Assembly (NCBI GenBank): GCA_900551015.1 | Contig: URUI01000080.1 | Span: 1-7,842, forward strand | DNA from: an uncultured Collinsella sp. | GTDB taxonomy: Bacteria > Actinomycetota > Coriobacteriia > Coriobacteriales > Coriobacteriaceae | DNA: 7,842 nt | Direction of reading: 5' to 3' | Shown: one piece after another, positions 1 to 7,050 of the stretch | Layout of the letters: each line of letters opens with the position of its first letter | Position numbering within the stretch: the stretch's first letter is position 1 | The notes under the pieces: generated by a model | What the model was told of the DNA's origin: nothing | Databases searched by the model: none | The model's input: only the letters and a program-made list of their open reading frames with translations | Position numbers and translations under genes: made by a program

Positions 1-699
1 CGATCTCACCGTATAGGTGTCGTAGGCCGTGAGGCCCGCCGGGACCGTGGCAGAGAGGCGCCAGTACAGGTCGTCGGCGACCGTGGCGTCGGCGGCCTTC
101 TGCCAGGCGTCGGTGCCGTCCTCCAGCACGTGCTTGGCCACCTTGGGAGTGGCGGCCTTGGGCTTGACGGCGACGGCGCTGCCGCCGACCAGGGCCATGA
201 TCGGCGCGGTGCCGGCCTCGTTCTGGGCGATGGCGTCGTCGTCGGCGACGATGAGCCAGTAGCCGCTAGGCAGCTTGGCCGCCGTGCCCGCGTTAAGGGC
301 CACGGACACGGCGCCAGAGCTCTGGAGGGAACGAGCGAGCTGTGCGCTCAGCGCGCTCGTAAGGTGGGAATCGGTGTTGAGCCACTCGGCAGCTTCCTGC
401 GCGGTGATCTGGGAATTTGGCATGCCGGCGCTGTGCAGCACAGGCAGTGCGGCGTCGCGCACGGCGTCGCTTGCCCAGGCAAGGTCGGTGAAGGTCTTGG
501 CGTCGCCGTCGCCGTCGACGACGTTGGCGCTAAAGATCTGGTAGGCGTCGTAGTTGCTCGCCACGGCGCCGCTCACCGTGATGGAACCGGTCGAGGTCGG
601 CGCGGCCTGCGCGGATGCGGGGAACACAACCGCGCAGATGCCGATCAGGAGGGCAAGCAGCGCAAACAAGATCGGGAAGGAGCAAACTTTCTTATTCAC
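1..699 (-). CDS. Fimbrial backbone-type pilin with isopeptide (D2) domain, C-terminus beyond window
   Basis: Secreted pilin subunit, partial: 233 residues are visible and the frame is open to the left edge. The start is GTG at 699, because a strong GGGAGGTGA ribosome site (705-713) sits 8 nt upstream; an in-frame ATG at 720 would place that site inside the gene. Residues 1-32 form a classic signal peptide (NKK, a hydrophobic core about residues 9-27, then cleavage after ASAQA). Residues 33 to about 175 form an N-terminal pilin domain opening with GSITVSGAVASNYDAYQIF. A linker with VAVKPK (residues 176-181) resembles the lysine-bearing pilin motif used by class C sortases. From about residue 184 (TPKVAKHV) a fimbrial D2 isopeptide-type domain begins, with AYDTYTV near the edge. 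The start overlaps the adhesin stop by 8 nt, which suggests translational coupling. Family assignment is by recognised sequence style; the sorting signal and the rest of D2 cannot be seen. Base composition is clearly more GC-rich than the adhesin before it. Confidence 0.85.
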   Translation of the reverse strand, partial: MNKKVCSFPILFALLALLIGICAVVFPASAQAAPTSTGSITVSGAVASNYDAYQIFSANVVDGDGDAKTFTDLAWASDAVRDAALPVLHSAGMPNSQITAQEAAEWLNTDSHLTSALSAQLARSLQSSGAVSVALNAGTAAKLPSGYWLIVADDDAIAQNEAGTAPIMALVGGSAVAVKPKAATPKVAKHVLEDGTDAWQKAADATVADDLYWRLSATVPAGLTAYDTYTVRS

Positions 700-3600
700 G
701 ACGCTCACCTCCCTTCGCATTCGCCTTGCGACGAATGTGCATCCAGGCCGCAGCAGCGCAAAGCACCGCCGCGCCGGCAAGGTACGTCAGAGTGACGCCC
801 GACATACCAGAAAGGGGCAAAGAGGTGGAGTAGGTGTTGGTGAAGGTGGGGTTGGAACTGTCGGTGAGTTCGTGGTCCGCAGTATCGGCGTTTACCCACG
901 TACCGCCGGGGTCAACGGTCCCCCTCCTGTAGGTCACCTTACAGCTGATGGTCCCACTGGTATTGTCCGTTGCAACAACTGTGAACTTGTAGACCGAATT
1001 ATCGAACTTGTAGTGCGAGAACAGCGAACTGTTGTCTTTCTCGCGCACATAGTACGTGAAGGTCTTGGAAGCGCCACGGCCCGTGGAGTCAGGCTCCTTC
1101 GTGATATCAGAGAGCGAGTACTCAATCCCCTTATCAGAGTCATCTAAGAACGAAAGCGTCTGCTTCTTGTTATCGCCAGTAGTATTGGCCTCACGAATAA
1201 TGTGCTGAAAACTGCCATCGGTCGCAAGCTGAAGCGTAAACTCCTTCATCTCGCCACCCTCAACGACCTTAGTCGCCTTGGGAGTCCAAGAACCGCTGGA
1301 GGTGTACGGAGTGTACTTGTTGGTGAAAGTTGCACCACTAGTAAGCGCAACGATAACAGCGTTTTCGCCTTCAGCTTCTGTGACGGCTGCTGGTTCTGTT
1401 TCTGGCGTTCTTGCGCCAGCGCCGTCATTTTTTACCTTTGTTACCGAAACGCTCTTGACTTTGTAATACGTGTATTTAATGTCAAGCACGTTGTGCGACT
1501 TGCCCTCATCCTTCACAACCTCAGGATCAATTTTGTAGATCGTTTTGTCGTAAGTCACGCCCTTGTCCTTGTCCGTGCCCGGAACCTCTACCAAGTAGTA
1601 AACAAGATCGTCATCGGCATAAACTTCACCCAGATCAAAGGTGAGATTTCCGTTCTCATCGTTTTTCACCGTATCGACCACCGAGCAGCGATTGAGCTGA
1701 AGATCACCATTGGAGTCAAAGCTCGGAATCGTATATGAGATCTCGCCTAGTTCGTTAATAATCTTGTTCTGCCTGAGAAGCTGGAAATCGAAATCATTTC
1801 CTTTAAGCTTGCCGCCCTCAAGCACCTTGGTGCCGTTGAGCTTCATCTTGGGGTAAACCTTGACCTCTCGAGTGGAACCGGCGACAACGTCTCCGTTGGT
1901 CATGATTCCGCCACCGTGGATATTGGAGCTGTTGCCCGTGATATATAACGTAGCCAGCCCTATAGCAGCATTTTGATCTTCAGCGGACGGTTTGGACTTT
2001 AGGCCAATCATGTACTTGGCTTGGGCTCCGTCATACTTACCGATGGTCGCAAGCTGACCGTCAATCGTGCCCGACCAATTTGCAGCACCACCGCCGAGCA
2101 TCTGGCCCGTTACGGCTGCGATATAGTCAGCGTTATCCGACTTGCGGATAAGGAAGAGGTCCTCATGGCCACGCCTCTTGAAGTCATCAGTAATCTCACC
2201 GCCATCAACACTTGAAGGCTGGTCTTCATTCTTACCATTGGTGCCGCCTGATAGATTCTCACCGTTTGCATCGGTGTTTCCGAAAATCGCAATACCATTG
2301 GCATCTGTAATCGCCGTCTTGCCGCTCGGGCAGGCCGCGAAGCCACCACCATAGCCCTTGGCCGAGTTTTTGGTAATCAGGGCGTTGGATATCTTGAGAC
2401 ACGCCGAATTAACGCCTTCGGCACTGTTGCCTCCCTGGACAAACACGCCGCCGCCGCCCCAGTCATTGGGGGTATTAGTCGTATTGTTAGTTATGTAGGC
2501 TTTCTTGCCGATCACATTAAATTCGCCAACTGTAGGCGCAGCGATACGGATGCCGCCGCCCTCAGAGTTTTGCGCCACATTGCTGGCGATGCTTCCACCA
2601 GAGAACGAAAACAAGGAGAGGGCCTGATTCCAAGCGCCAGCATAAATACCGCCACCGGCCTCGGCAGAATAGTTACCGGTGATGTAGCCACCGTTAATTG
2701 TGAGACTGCCGTTATTGAAGGCAGCAATACCACCACCGCCGTGACATCCGTTGCCGATATGCTTCGTAGAGCCTTCATTGTCGCTGTAGAACTGATAGTT
2801 GTTGTTGGTAATGTAACCACCTGAAATGACTACTGTTGAACCAACGGCACAAACACCGGCGCCGTAGCCTGATCGATCTTTGAACGTACCGTTACCGGAA
2901 ATCGTGCCGCCGGTCATATTAATTGTGGATCCGTTAGCGTACACGCCGCCGCCATTGGAGGCATAGTTGCCTGCAATTACGCCACCGGTCAAATTGAGGG
3001 TCGAAGCGCCGCCATTCGCGTTGGACACCATAATGCCCGCGCCCGCGCCCGAGCTAGAAGCGCCACACACATAGCCGCCGCTCATGTTGACGGTAGAGCC
3101 GTTTTCGGCATAGATGAGGTTGCCGACGTTGCAATTTTTCTTTTGGGTAAGTACGCCGCTATCGAGATTAAACGTACCGCCCGCATAAACGTTGATGAGC
3201 TTCATCGTGGAGCCAGCAGCGGTACCCACGATGGCACCCTTGATGCTGACCTCGTGCCTATAGAGAGTCTCGGTTGTCCCTGTACCGTTCGGCGTCGATT
3301 CGGTCACGTAATACGTCAGCTTAGTCGGAATGCCAGAACTGTCGCATCCCATCAAGGCAACTCGCCCGTTATTGTCGCCATCCGAATCCTGCTTTTGATC
3401 AGACCCTTGTTTAGAATCTTTGAGGGTAAGCGCAGCGTTATTGGCGATATTGAAGAGCGGCTTGTTTGAATTGTCGCCTGAATGCGTGATTTTGAAGCCG
3501 TTTAGGTCCAGCGTTATCATGCTGCCGTTCTTGTTAAGTGTGATTTCACCAGGAAAGTCAATATCAGCCGCAAGCGTAAAGCTGGCGGTTTGATTTTCCT

Positions 3601-4029
3601 CAACGCCTAGAAGCTTTCCCTGCAAGTCACCGGCATTCTTGATGTCCGTGGCTGTCTCTTCGCTCGCCACAGCCTCCTCGGCTGACGAACCAGCGCCATC
3701 GTCGATCGCTTCATTTTCTTCTGCCTGCGACTCGTCCTTGGGCTGCTCCTCCTGCTGGATTTCGTCGTCGCCCGCAGCATCGTCACTATTCTGGTTTTCG
3801 GTATCCCCGTTGTTGGTGTTGCCTACATCAGTAGACTCACTTGAGGAACCCCCCCCATCACAGTTTCCTCGGTAGAAACCGTCTGGGCATCGTTGGCAAT
3901 GGCCTGCGAGATCGGAGGCATGACGAGCGACAGTACCAGGCTCAAAACGGAGGCTCCGCACAAAACGCCTGCCAGCACACGGCGCGTCGCTTTATTACTC
4001 TGCTTAGATTTATCCGAATTCGCTTTCAT
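692..4029 (-). CDS. Large LPxTG-type surface adhesin, frame-shifted at a G8 tract (putatively phase-variable, OFF in this copy)
   Basis: Translation starts at ATG 4029 (GGGGAGGAG site 6 nt upstream) and gives a signal peptide (MKANSDKSK, hydrophobic stretch about residues 18-38, PPISQAIA near the cleavage site). At the run of eight G (3849-3856) the frame breaks, and this register ends at a TAG at 3823-3825 after 68 residues. Adding one G joins it to the long open frame ending at TAA 692, giving 1,112 residues numbered as follows. About 62-125 is an acidic Ser/Asp/Glu/Asn linker. About 130-710 is a right-handed beta-helix-like region with GGG[IV] and [IV][ST]GN turns. Two FctA/Spy0128-like isopeptide domains follow: K735 (TKVLEG), E815 (YYLVE), N904 (TFTNKY); and K921 (TKVVEG), E997 (YYVRE), N1065 (TFTNTY). 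Residues 1071-1112 hold LPLSG, a TM helix and a basic tail. It is probably a tip or ancillary adhesin of the pilus made by the next gene. A GTG at 3961 in the long frame has no ribosome site and no signal peptide and is not the start. A sequencing error at the homopolymer, or a true pseudogene, cannot be excluded. Confidence 0.85.
695..820 (-). other. Cell-wall sorting signal (LPLSG variant) at the adhesin C-terminus
   Basis: The last 42 codons read LPLSG, then a short MSG link, a hydrophobic span VTLTYLAGAAVLCAAAAW, and a basic tail containing RRK and ERRE. This is the three-part layout of a sortase substrate. The usual Thr at position 4 of LPxTG is Ser here. Sortase would cut between Ser and Gly and join the adhesin to the pilus or peptidoglycan. 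Confidence 0.85.
705..713 (-). promoter_or_regulatory. Ribosome binding site of the pilin gene
   Basis: GGGAGGTGA, nearly perfect anti-16S complementarity, lies 8 nt (from the GGAGG core) before GTG at 699. It is embedded in the last codons of the adhesin gene, so ribosomes finishing the adhesin would terminate right on the pilin start. It decides the GTG start over the upstream ATG at 720. Confidence 0.85.
3849..3856 (-). repeat. Homopolymer tract of eight G (coding strand), candidate phase-variation switch
   Basis: The plus strand shows eight C in a row; the coding strand reads G8 within ETVMGG...SSSES. It is the exact point where the signal-peptide frame and the adhesin-body frame part. 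G9 (or G6) gives the full-length protein. G8, as here, stops at TAG 3823-3825. G7 or G10 would stop at TGA within four codons after the tract. Tracts of this kind are known to change length by slipped-strand mispairing. Confidence 0.8.
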
Positions 4030-4035
4030 CGATGT

Positions 4036-4044
4036 CTCCTCCCC
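4036..4044 (-). promoter_or_regulatory. Ribosome binding site of the adhesin gene
   Basis: GGGGAGGAG on the minus strand, with AGGAG ending 6 nt before ATG 4029. It fixes the start at the signal-peptide frame and shows that the short 68-residue frame is a real translation start and not a shadow. Confidence 0.85.
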
Positions 4045-4481
4045 AAGAGACCGCGATCTTGCTCTTTCACCATCAAACTTGGGCGCGCAACCTATAATTG
4101 CTCGCGCTCGATATGCATATTATTATTCTTTGTTTAAACAACGCAAGCCTAACAATGTCAATTTTACTTCGCGTTGCCTTAACTTCTTGACAATTATTCA
4201 AACTATGCATTGTTTTTCGAGGGTTAAATTTCGGAAAGATGCTGGTAAACTCGTTAGCAAATCTAGATAAATGACACTTTACCATTGTTTGTACAACATT
4301 TTGTTTTAACCCGCTCAATCTGTGAACGGTCAAAATTGCGCCATGAATGGCAGTATATCTACCTGCAAATATTAGCTTTGAGCTAATTGGTCAATTACTG
4401 CACAACCAGCGTATGCCGACATGTTCATACATCGACACTTGAATGACATCGCATGTTACCGGCTGCAAATCTCCTCGCTAC
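4045..4481. other. AT-rich intergenic region upstream of the adhesin, no gene seen
   Basis: This stretch between the HAD gene terminator and the adhesin leader is much richer in A+T than its surroundings. Short open frames on both strands here have no ribosome site and no recognisable protein character. It contains several small dyads: ATTAGCT/AGCTAAT (4371-4377 and 4381-4387, 3-nt loop), AATTG/CAATT (4385-4389 and 4392-4396, 2-nt loop), and the palindromes at 4111-4120 and 4130-4141. These suit a regulatory region with DNA-binding protein sites. I found no long flanking inverted repeats that would make it an invertible promoter. Confidence 0.5.
4133..4161 (-). promoter_or_regulatory. Candidate promoter of the adhesin-pilin operon, with overlapping palindrome
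   Basis: A perfect TTGACA (-35, 4156-4161) is followed after 17 nt by TTTAAA (4133-4138), a mediocre -10. Its -10 lies inside the perfect 12-bp palindrome TTGTTTAAACAA (4130-4141), which could be an operator. A second perfect palindrome, ATATGCATAT, lies at 4111-4120. The leader would be about 100 nt long and includes an imperfect GC-rich hairpin around 4084-4107. The -10 is weak, so the exact start of transcription is uncertain. Confidence 0.4.
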
Positions 4482-4517
4482 AAAAAAGCGTTCCAACAAT
4501 CGACTGTTGGAACGCTT
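4482..4517 (-). terminator. Rho-independent terminator after the HAD phosphatase gene
   Basis: On the minus strand a perfect 13-bp stem (4505-4517 with 4486-4498, arm AAGCGTTCCAACA) closes a 6-nt loop and runs into six T (4482-4487). It lies about 50 nt beyond the HAD stop codon. It separates the housekeeping genes from the adhesin operon, which therefore needs its own promoter. Confidence 0.85.
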
Positions 4518-4519
4518 GG

Positions 4520-4557
4520 AAAACCACCACAAAGGCGCTCTGCCCTCTTTGTGGTTG
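4520..4557. repeat. Palindromic intergenic repeat, copy A (diverged)
   Basis: It begins with the same 16 bases as copies B and C (AAAACCACCACAAAGG), has a changed centre (CGCTCTGCCCTC), and ends CTTTGTGGTTG. The stem ACCACAAAG/CTTTGTGGT (4526-4534 with 4547-4555) is intact. On the minus strand it follows the HAD stop and ends in TTTT, so it could also act as a weak first terminator ahead of the strong one at 4482-4517. Confidence 0.75.
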
Positions 4558-4567
4558 CCCCCAGGCG

Positions 4568-5389
4568 CTACAGAAGATGTTCCTCGATAAAGATCGCGAT
4601 GCCGTCTTTGTCGTTGCTGGCGGTTACAAAGTCGGCGGCGGAGCGGGTGGCCTCGCTGCCATTTGCCATGGCCACACCCACGCCGGCGTCAGCCACCATG
4701 CAGGTGTCGTTATCGGCATCTCCAAACACGCAGATGTTCTGGAGCTCCATGTCGTTGAGCTCCGTCACGCGCACAAGGCCGCGCGTCTTGGACACGCGCG
4801 GATCCATGAACTCGTAGAGCCGCTGCGTGGTTTGCAGAGCCGCCGCCTTAACGGTGTCGTCGGCAAACGTCGACGCCCGCTCAATCACCCGCGGCATTAC
4901 CTCGGGCGCCATGGCAAACATCACCTTGGGCTGTGGCTCGCGCAAAAACTCGGCAAAGTCGACCACCTGGTAGGGCACGCCGTCGACGCGCGACAGGTGC
5001 TCGACGCACGCGTTGCTCTCGGGCACGTAGAACACGCCGTCTCGGGGGCAGACGGGCGTTGCCGGAAGGTCCGCCATGTGCTTGCAGATGCGCGCGATAG
5101 TCTCGCCCGGCAGTGGATAGCTCAGCTCGTTGATGTCGTGCGCGCGGTCGATGACCTCGGCGCCGCCACAGCCCACCAGCACGTCTACCAAGCCTTCGAT
5201 GGCCCAGAGCTTGTACATGGCCTCGGTCGCATGGGCGTCGCGCCCGGTGCACAGGCCAAAGAGCACGCCGCGCTCGCGCAGGGCGCGGATCGCCGCCACG
5301 GTGCGCGGGGACACCGTGTGCTGGCTCGTGAGCAGCGTACCGTCGATATCGCAGAACACGGCTTTGATGTGGCTGAAGGTGGTGTCCAT
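4568..5389 (-). CDS. Cof-type HAD-superfamily hydrolase (phosphatase)
   Basis: Predicted cytoplasmic phosphatase of the HAD IIB (Cof) type, 273 residues, normal for the family. Motif I is CDIDGTL (nucleophile D14, acid D16). Motif II is LCTGRD (T48). Motif III is the lysine in SKTRG (about K201), where the common form is SKG. Motif IV is FGDADND (D224, N227, D228), binding Mg2+. The middle part, about residues 80-195, is the C2-type cap that chooses the substrate, which is commonly a sugar phosphate, FMN or similar; the actual substrate cannot be told. The start at ATG 5389 is chosen because AGAAAGG lies 5 nt upstream and the protein then begins five residues before the first strand. The in-frame ATG at 5491 would add 34 poor residues and read through palindromic repeat B. 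It lies 210 nt downstream of the MFS gene, with inverted repeats between, so the two may be independently transcribed. It is followed by a strong terminator. Confidence 0.9.
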   Translation of the reverse strand: MDTTFSHIKAVFCDIDGTLLTSQHTVSPRTVAAIRALRERGVLFGLCTGRDAHATEAMYKLWAIEGLVDVLVGCGGAEVIDRAHDINELSYPLPGETIARICKHMADLPATPVCPRDGVFYVPESNACVEHLSRVDGVPYQVVDFAEFLREPQPKVMFAMAPEVMPRVIERASTFADDTVKAAALQTTQRLYEFMDPRVSKTRGLVRVTELNDMELQNICVFGDADNDTCMVADAGVGVAMANGSEATRSAADFVTASNDKDGIAIFIEEHLL

Positions 5390-5394
5390 GAGGG

Positions 5395-5401
5395 CCTTTC
5401 T
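5395..5401 (-). promoter_or_regulatory. Ribosome binding site deciding the HAD start
   Basis: AGAAAGG on the minus strand, 5 nt before ATG 5389. It is moderate in strength. The perfect palindrome TGGTATACCA at 5444-5453 lies a little further upstream and may be part of the control region, but no convincing -35/-10 pair is visible. Confidence 0.5.
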
Positions 5402-5478
5402 GGGTAGCGCAGCGGTGTGGGGTGCATTCGTAAGCGGCGTACATGGTATACCAAGGCGCGCACGGGGCGCTTTGGTGC

Positions 5479-5517
5479 AAAACCACCACAAAGGTGCCTG
5501 GCCCCTTTGTGGTGGTT
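5479..5517. repeat. Palindromic intergenic repeat, copy B
   Basis: A perfect 14-bp stem (AACCACCACAAAGG 5481-5494 with 5504-5517) encloses a 9-nt centre TGCCTGGCC. Bases 5479-5515 are identical to copy C at 7051-7087 (37 of 37). Read on the minus strand it ends in TTTT, so it can form a terminator-like hairpin. It lies between the MFS and HAD genes. Confidence 0.9.
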
Positions 5518-5533
5518 GCGACGTCTACGGGCC

Positions 5534-5598
5534 AAACCATCACAACATTCGATGTTTTTCGGCAAAATCGAGATTTTTACCGAATATTGTGATGGTTT
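5534..5598. repeat. Long imperfect inverted repeat directly after the MFS stop codon
   Basis: Arms 5534-5551 and 5581-5598 pair at 17 of 18 positions (mismatch C5546/A5586). The 29-nt centre holds a smaller hairpin, AAAATC/GATTTT (5564-5569 with 5572-5577). It starts 1 nt beyond the MFS stop codon, so it would form at the 3' end of that transcript and may stabilise it or help end it. Only three T follow, so it is not a typical Rho-independent terminator. Its outer arm, AAACCATCACAA, differs at one position from the AAACCACCACAA of the 37-bp repeats, so the two may be related. Confidence 0.7.
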
Positions 5599-5599
5599 C

Positions 5600-6880
5600 T
5601 TACCGCTTTACGGCACGATCCAAGTGATCGCGTCCAAACAGCAGCAACGCCGCAGGGACCGCCGTCACGACCATGCCTGCCCCCACGAGTGTCCGTTGTA
5701 CGCCAAATGTTGCCGCCAGCCACGGGGCAATTGCCAGAGGGGCCACGCCAGCGAACATATTGCCAAAGCCCATGACCGAATTGACGCGACCAAGCTGCTC
5801 GAGCGGAGCCGTCGTTTGCACAATGGTGTTGTGGAGCGGGTTGACGACACCCCAAGCAATGCCCAGGGCGATCTGGCCGACGAGGGCCACGCCCACGTAC
5901 GGCGTCCCCACATAGAGCAGACTTCCCAGGCCCACGGACATGAGCGCCACGAGCAGCGTTTTAAGGTTGACCAGGTGCGGCGGCAAGCGGAGCGCGAGCA
6001 CGGCACCCAGCACCGCGCCCACGCCCGAGGCCGACGAGAGCCAGCCCATCCACTCAACGCCGACGCGTAGGACATCGCGATAGAAAAACGACTCGAGCGG
6101 ATCGAAGGCTCCGTAGCCAAAGTTCGAAAGAAAAATGATACAGAAAAGTAGCGCGAGGACGCTGTTGGTGAAGACTGTCTTGATGCTGGCTGCGAAGGTG
6201 GCACGGGAGGATGCGCTGGGGTTGGAGCTTTGTCCCGCACGCTCCCCTTCCTCTGCCGAATCGGCATCCGCATGCCCGGCGACATGGCTGGTCTGCGGCC
6301 TAAAGCCCCAACCGGCGACGAGCGCCAGCACGGTAAAGAGCATCATGAGCACAAACACCGCGCGCGACGACGCAGCCGCCGCGACAAAGCCGCCCAGCGT
6401 GGGGCCAACGATGATACTCACGTTTGAAAACATGGCGATGGCGGAGTTGATGTCTTTGAGCTCGACAGGATCGTCGGTGAGGTAAGCCGGATAGGATGTG
6501 GCGATGGGCTGGGCGAATCCCATCACAAAGCCCAGAAACACCGCGCCGAGTAGGACGACGCCGGTCGCGCTGCCAAAGGCGATGATTGCCGTGCCAGTTG
6601 CGAGAGCGCCGATGATGCTCAGCAAGAAATGGCGGCGCGGACCCCAGGCGTCGAGCGCAGCGCCACCCGCAAAGGATCCCAGGATCACGAAAACGTTCAT
6701 AAACAGAACGGCCAGCGATGTCGCCACGACTGAGGCATCGTCTGCATAGGTGAGCGTTCCGATGACGCCGATAAAATAACTGGTCTGAAACCCGGTGTAG
6801 ATGAGAAAGCGCATCGCCACCAGCCGCTTGGCCTGCACGGACAGCGATGATTGAGGCTTTGAGAAAAGAGATGCGAGCAT
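5600..6880 (-). CDS. MFS transporter (EntS / drug-exporter type)
   Basis: Inner-membrane carrier of the major facilitator superfamily, 426 residues with about 12 hydrophobic spans in two groups of six. The loop between spans 2 and 3 has the MFS motif A form GGAALDAWGPRR (residues 72-83, with D77, G80 and R82). Span 5 carries NVSIIVGPTLGG (residues 153-164), resembling motif C of proton-coupled antiporters, so export of a small molecule is likely. The substrate is unknown. A hydrophilic central loop (about 193-235), rich in Asp, Glu and Ser, links the halves. Start: ATG 6880 has AAGGAG 5 nt upstream. In-frame ATGs at 6898 and 6919 lack such a site, and the latter falls within a hairpin. A candidate promoter about 130 nt upstream suggests the gene has its own control. 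The next gene downstream is the HAD phosphatase, with no obvious functional link. Confidence 0.9.
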   Translation of the reverse strand: MLASLFSKPQSSLSVQAKRLVAMRFLIYTGFQTSYFIGVIGTLTYADDASVVATSLAVLFMNVFVILGSFAGGAALDAWGPRRHFLLSIIGALATGTAIIAFGSATGVVLLGAVFLGFVMGFAQPIATSYPAYLTDDPVELKDINSAIAMFSNVSIIVGPTLGGFVAAAASSRAVFVLMMLFTVLALVAGWGFRPQTSHVAGHADADSAEEGERAGQSSNPSASSRATFAASIKTVFTNSVLALLFCIIFLSNFGYGAFDPLESFFYRDVLRVGVEWMGWLSSASGVGAVLGAVLALRLPPHLVNLKTLLVALMSVGLGSLLYVGTPYVGVALVGQIALGIAWGVVNPLHNTIVQTTAPLEQLGRVNSVMGFGNMFAGVAPLAIAPWLAATFGVQRTLVGAGMVVTAVPAALLLFGRDHLDRAVKR

Positions 6881-6885
6881 GGAGA

Positions 6886-6891
6886 CTCCTT
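6886..6891 (-). promoter_or_regulatory. Ribosome binding site deciding the MFS start
   Basis: AAGGAG on the minus strand, 5 nt before ATG 6880. It favours this start over the in-frame ATG codons at 6898 and 6919. Confidence 0.8.
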
Positions 6892-6909
6892 GTTTCATAC
6901 GAATACGGG

Positions 6910-6928
6910 CGGTGGGCATTCGCCACCG
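6910..6928 (-). promoter_or_regulatory. Hairpin in the MFS leader
   Basis: On the minus strand CGGTGG, a 7-nt loop (CGAATGC) and CCACCG form a perfect 6-bp GC-rich stem about 20 nt before the ribosome site. It could be a protein-binding site or an RNA structure in the leader. No known riboswitch pattern was recognised. Confidence 0.35.
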
Positions 6929-7009
6929 TCTGTCAAATCAATCTATCCGCATGAAACATTAAGGACGCATCAGGACCCTTCTCTCCGTTTTTCGCCCGTC
7001 ATGAACTAC

Positions 7010-7046
7010 TTGGTAGATTGTAAGGCATGTCCCACACATCTACCAA
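7010..7046 (-). promoter_or_regulatory. Candidate MFS promoter framed by a 9-bp inverted repeat
   Basis: On the minus strand TTGGTA (-35, 7041-7046), an 18-nt spacer and TACAAT (-10, 7017-7022) make a plausible sigma-70-type promoter. The pair is framed by perfect arms TTGGTAGAT (7038-7046) and ATCTACCAA (7010-7018) separated by 19 nt. The left arm contains the -35 and the right arm overlaps the end of the -10. This is a good position for a repressor or an activator that bends DNA. Transcription would begin near 7010, leaving a leader of about 130 nt. Confidence 0.5.
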
Positions 7047-7050
7047 AGCA

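Noticed and set aside
130..795. Long open frame on the plus strand opposite the pilin and adhesin end
   Set aside because: It is antisense to a well-supported pilin with signal peptide and isopeptide domain; its Gly/Arg/His-rich product is typical of a shadow frame in GC-rich DNA.
692..3961. GTG at 3961 as the start of the adhesin (MRSLRFEPG...)
   Set aside because: It has no good ribosome site, and its first 35 residues are an out-of-frame reading of the signal-peptide region; the true start is ATG 4029 in another frame.
4073..4333. 86-residue minus-strand open frame in the AT-rich intergenic region
   Set aside because: No ribosome site, no recognisable family, and it covers the candidate promoter and palindromes of the adhesin operon.
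4045..4481. Invertible promoter (inverton) upstream of the adhesin
   Set aside because: I looked for matching inverted repeats flanking the promoter and found only short local dyads, and no recombinase gene is in the window.
4421..5407. 328-residue plus-strand open frame opposite the HAD gene
   Set aside because: His/Ala/Arg/Gly-rich composition without any domain, antisense to a gene with all four HAD motifs, and it runs through the terminator and repeat A.
5390..5491. N-terminal extension of the HAD protein to ATG 5491
   Set aside because: It would translate part of palindromic repeat B and add 34 residues before a family-typical start; ATG 5389 has its own ribosome site.
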